From: Clostridiales bacterium
GTDB lineage: Bacteria > Bacillota > Clostridia > Ch29
Assembly: GCA_012728565.1 (NCBI GenBank)
Contig: JAAYEV010000135.1
Coordinates: 1 to 33,021 of the forward strand
Direction: 5' to 3'
Length of the DNA stretch: 33,021 nt
Shown here in pieces: positions 31,788-33,021 of the stretch. The notes beneath the pieces were generated by a model that had not been told where the DNA came from, did no database searches, and was given only the letters and a program-made list of their open reading frames with translations. Each line of letters begins with the position of its first letter. Position 1 is the first letter of the stretch. The position numbers were made by a program, and so were the translations under genes.

Positions 31788-32920
31788 TACCTTATATATA
31801 TTCTCTTTACCCTTTCTGCGATTGTGGACATTGCGTTTACATAGGCAGTACCCAACAGCTCGGCAAAGTCGGAAAGGGTTATCTCTTCGTCCCCGTCCCT
31901 GCCTAACAGTGTAACCCTATCGTTAAGCTTCACGTCTCCTATGTCGGTCACATCCACAAAGGCCTGGTCCATGCACATGTCCAGCAAGGGCGCCCTTTTT
32001 CCGTTTACGAGCACGTAACCGCCCTTTAGGACAAGGACCCGGTTATACCCGTCGCCGTATCCTATGCTTAGGGTGGCAATTCTCGTGCGCCGCTTGGCTT
32101 TGAAATACCTGTTGTATCCGGCCGTTTCGCCGGCGTCTATTTCCTTCAGGTTGGTCACAAAGGCAAACCACTTGACCGGGAACTCCAGCCCCAGCCTGTT
32201 TTTCACGTCTGCATTGGGGTCAAAGCCGTATAGGAGCCTCCCCGGCCTTACATGGGTATAATAGGCTTCCTTAAACCACACAGTGGCCGCCGAATTGCAA
32301 ACATGTATGTACTTCGGGTTGATACCTCGGCTCCTGAACTGCTCCAGCGCCTGCTTAAACAGGTTGTGCTGGTGATACGAAAAGGACTTGTCCTGTGCTT
32401 GCGACTCTACAAGGTGGGTATACAAGCCTGTTATTTCTATCCCTTCCAGCCCTTTAAGAAAGTCCAGCAGCATATCAAGTTCTCTGCCCGGTTTTACGCC
32501 AATCCTGTTCATCCCGGTTTCTATCTTGACTTGAAGTTTTGCCCTTTTCCCCTGTTTTTTTGCCTCATCGTTTACAAGGGCTGCAAACTCGTTGTTATAA
32601 ACCGGCATCTGTATATCATGCTCCACCGCCCCGGGGATATTATGGTAGGGCACGCCGCCCATGACCAGTATCTCGGCCTTGATACCCGCCTGTCTCAGCC
32701 TTGCCGCTTCGTAAACCTGGGCAACGGCTACCGTCTCAATGCCGCATTCCTCGGTATAAAACTTACCCATCTGTTCAATCCCCATGCCGGCAGCGTTTGC
32801 CTTAAGCACCGGCATCATTTTGCAGTTTTGGCCTATATGGGCCTTAATCTTGTCAACATTACTCTTAACCTTTTTCAAGTCCACTTCCAGGTACGAGTTG
32901 CCCAATCCCAAATCCACCAT
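31787..32920 (-). CDS. alr: Alanine racemase family PLP enzyme
   Basis: This 377-residue protein is a fold-type III PLP racemase, probably making D-alanine for peptidoglycan. The PLP lysine is Lys40 in VLKANAAGMG, where common enzymes have KANAYGHG; the tyrosine and histidine are replaced. The second catalytic residue is probably Tyr269 in AGYNRYF. CMDQAFVDVT and IGYGDGYNR are typical C-terminal motifs. ATG 32920 has GGGAGGGGAG upstream. The changed motif leaves substrate specificity open (alanine, serine or another amino acid). It converges on pckA. Confidence 0.88.
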   Translation of the reverse strand: MVDLGLGNSYLEVDLKKVKSNVDKIKAHIGQNCKMMPVLKANAAGMGIEQMGKFYTEECGIETVAVAQVYEAARLRQAGIKAEILVMGGVPYHNIPGAVEHDIQMPVYNNEFAALVNDEAKKQGKRAKLQVKIETGMNRIGVKPGRELDMLLDFLKGLEGIEITGLYTHLVESQAQDKSFSYHQHNLFKQALEQFRSRGINPKYIHVCNSAATVWFKEAYYTHVRPGRLLYGFDPNADVKNRLGLEFPVKWFAFVTNLKEIDAGETAGYNRYFKAKRRTRIATLSIGYGDGYNRVLVLKGGYVLVNGKRAPLLDMCMDQAFVDVTDIGDVKLNDRVTLLGRDGDEEITLSDFAELLGTAYVNAMSTIAERVKRIYIR

Positions 32921-33021
32921 GCTCTCCCCTCCCGCCCTTCGCGTTTTGGATTATGCCCTTTATAATTCTTTTTGCTGCTTGTCACGGTTTATAATATTAT
33001 ATTGCCGGTCTCATTTCAAGC
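32921..33021 (-). other. Upstream region of alr at window edge
   Basis: This AT-rich stretch contains GTGACA and TATAAA-like sequences on the minus strand, but their spacing (15 bases) is poor and I do not assign a promoter. No gene is visible. Confidence 0.4.

Overview
The window looks like chromosomal DNA from an anaerobic, endospore-forming Firmicute (Clostridia, perhaps Peptococcaceae-like). This is inferred from strong GGAGG-type ribosome binding sites, eight likely TTG starts, a tungsten/molybdenum aldehyde oxidoreductase with hydrogenase-type NADH modules, a BclA-like collagen protein, CgeB-like glycosyltransferases and a PhoR-type kinase. No rRNA, tRNA, CRISPR array, transposase or phage gene was seen.

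Region 1 (about 118-6071, minus strand) is a six-gene operon. In transcription order it encodes a four-cluster ferredoxin, an aldehyde:ferredoxin oxidoreductase, a MoaD/ThiS-like protein, a NuoE/HydC-like subunit, a NuoF/HydB-like flavoprotein and a short NuoG/HydA-like Fe-S protein without an H-cluster domain. The likely product is a multi-subunit aldehyde oxidoreductase that passes electrons to NAD and possibly ferredoxin by flavin-based bifurcation. Its leader holds a structured element followed by an intrinsic terminator, suggesting attenuation, possibly by a Moco/Tuco-type riboswitch.

Region 2 (6310-22505) is an accessory surface-glycan region with spore features: UDP-sugar enzymes (CapE/FnlA-like dehydratase, RmlD-like reductase, and a WbpE/WbpB/WbpD-like diacetamido-sugar trio), six probable glycosyltransferases (two are tandem CgeB-like paralogues with near-identical tracts), a collagen-like protein, a beta-propeller/coiled-coil protein, a cysteine-containing protein, a CAP-domain secreted protein and a signal-less trypsin-like protease coupled to a glycosyltransferase. 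Several likely surface proteins lack signal peptides, as expected for spore coat or exosporium proteins made in the mother cell, and a sigma-K-like promoter precedes the first genes. The working picture is a spore-surface glycoprotein and glycan assembly locus.

Region 3 (22612-27224, minus strand) is the arginine operon argC-argJ-argB-argD, with a good promoter and candidate ArgR operators. Region 4 (27310-30021) is an OmpR-type regulator and PhoR-like sensor kinase pair. Region 5 (30044-31787) is pckA with a CcpN-like operator overlapping its promoter and a strong bidirectional terminator. Region 6 (31787-32920, minus strand) is an alanine racemase family gene with an altered PLP-lysine motif.
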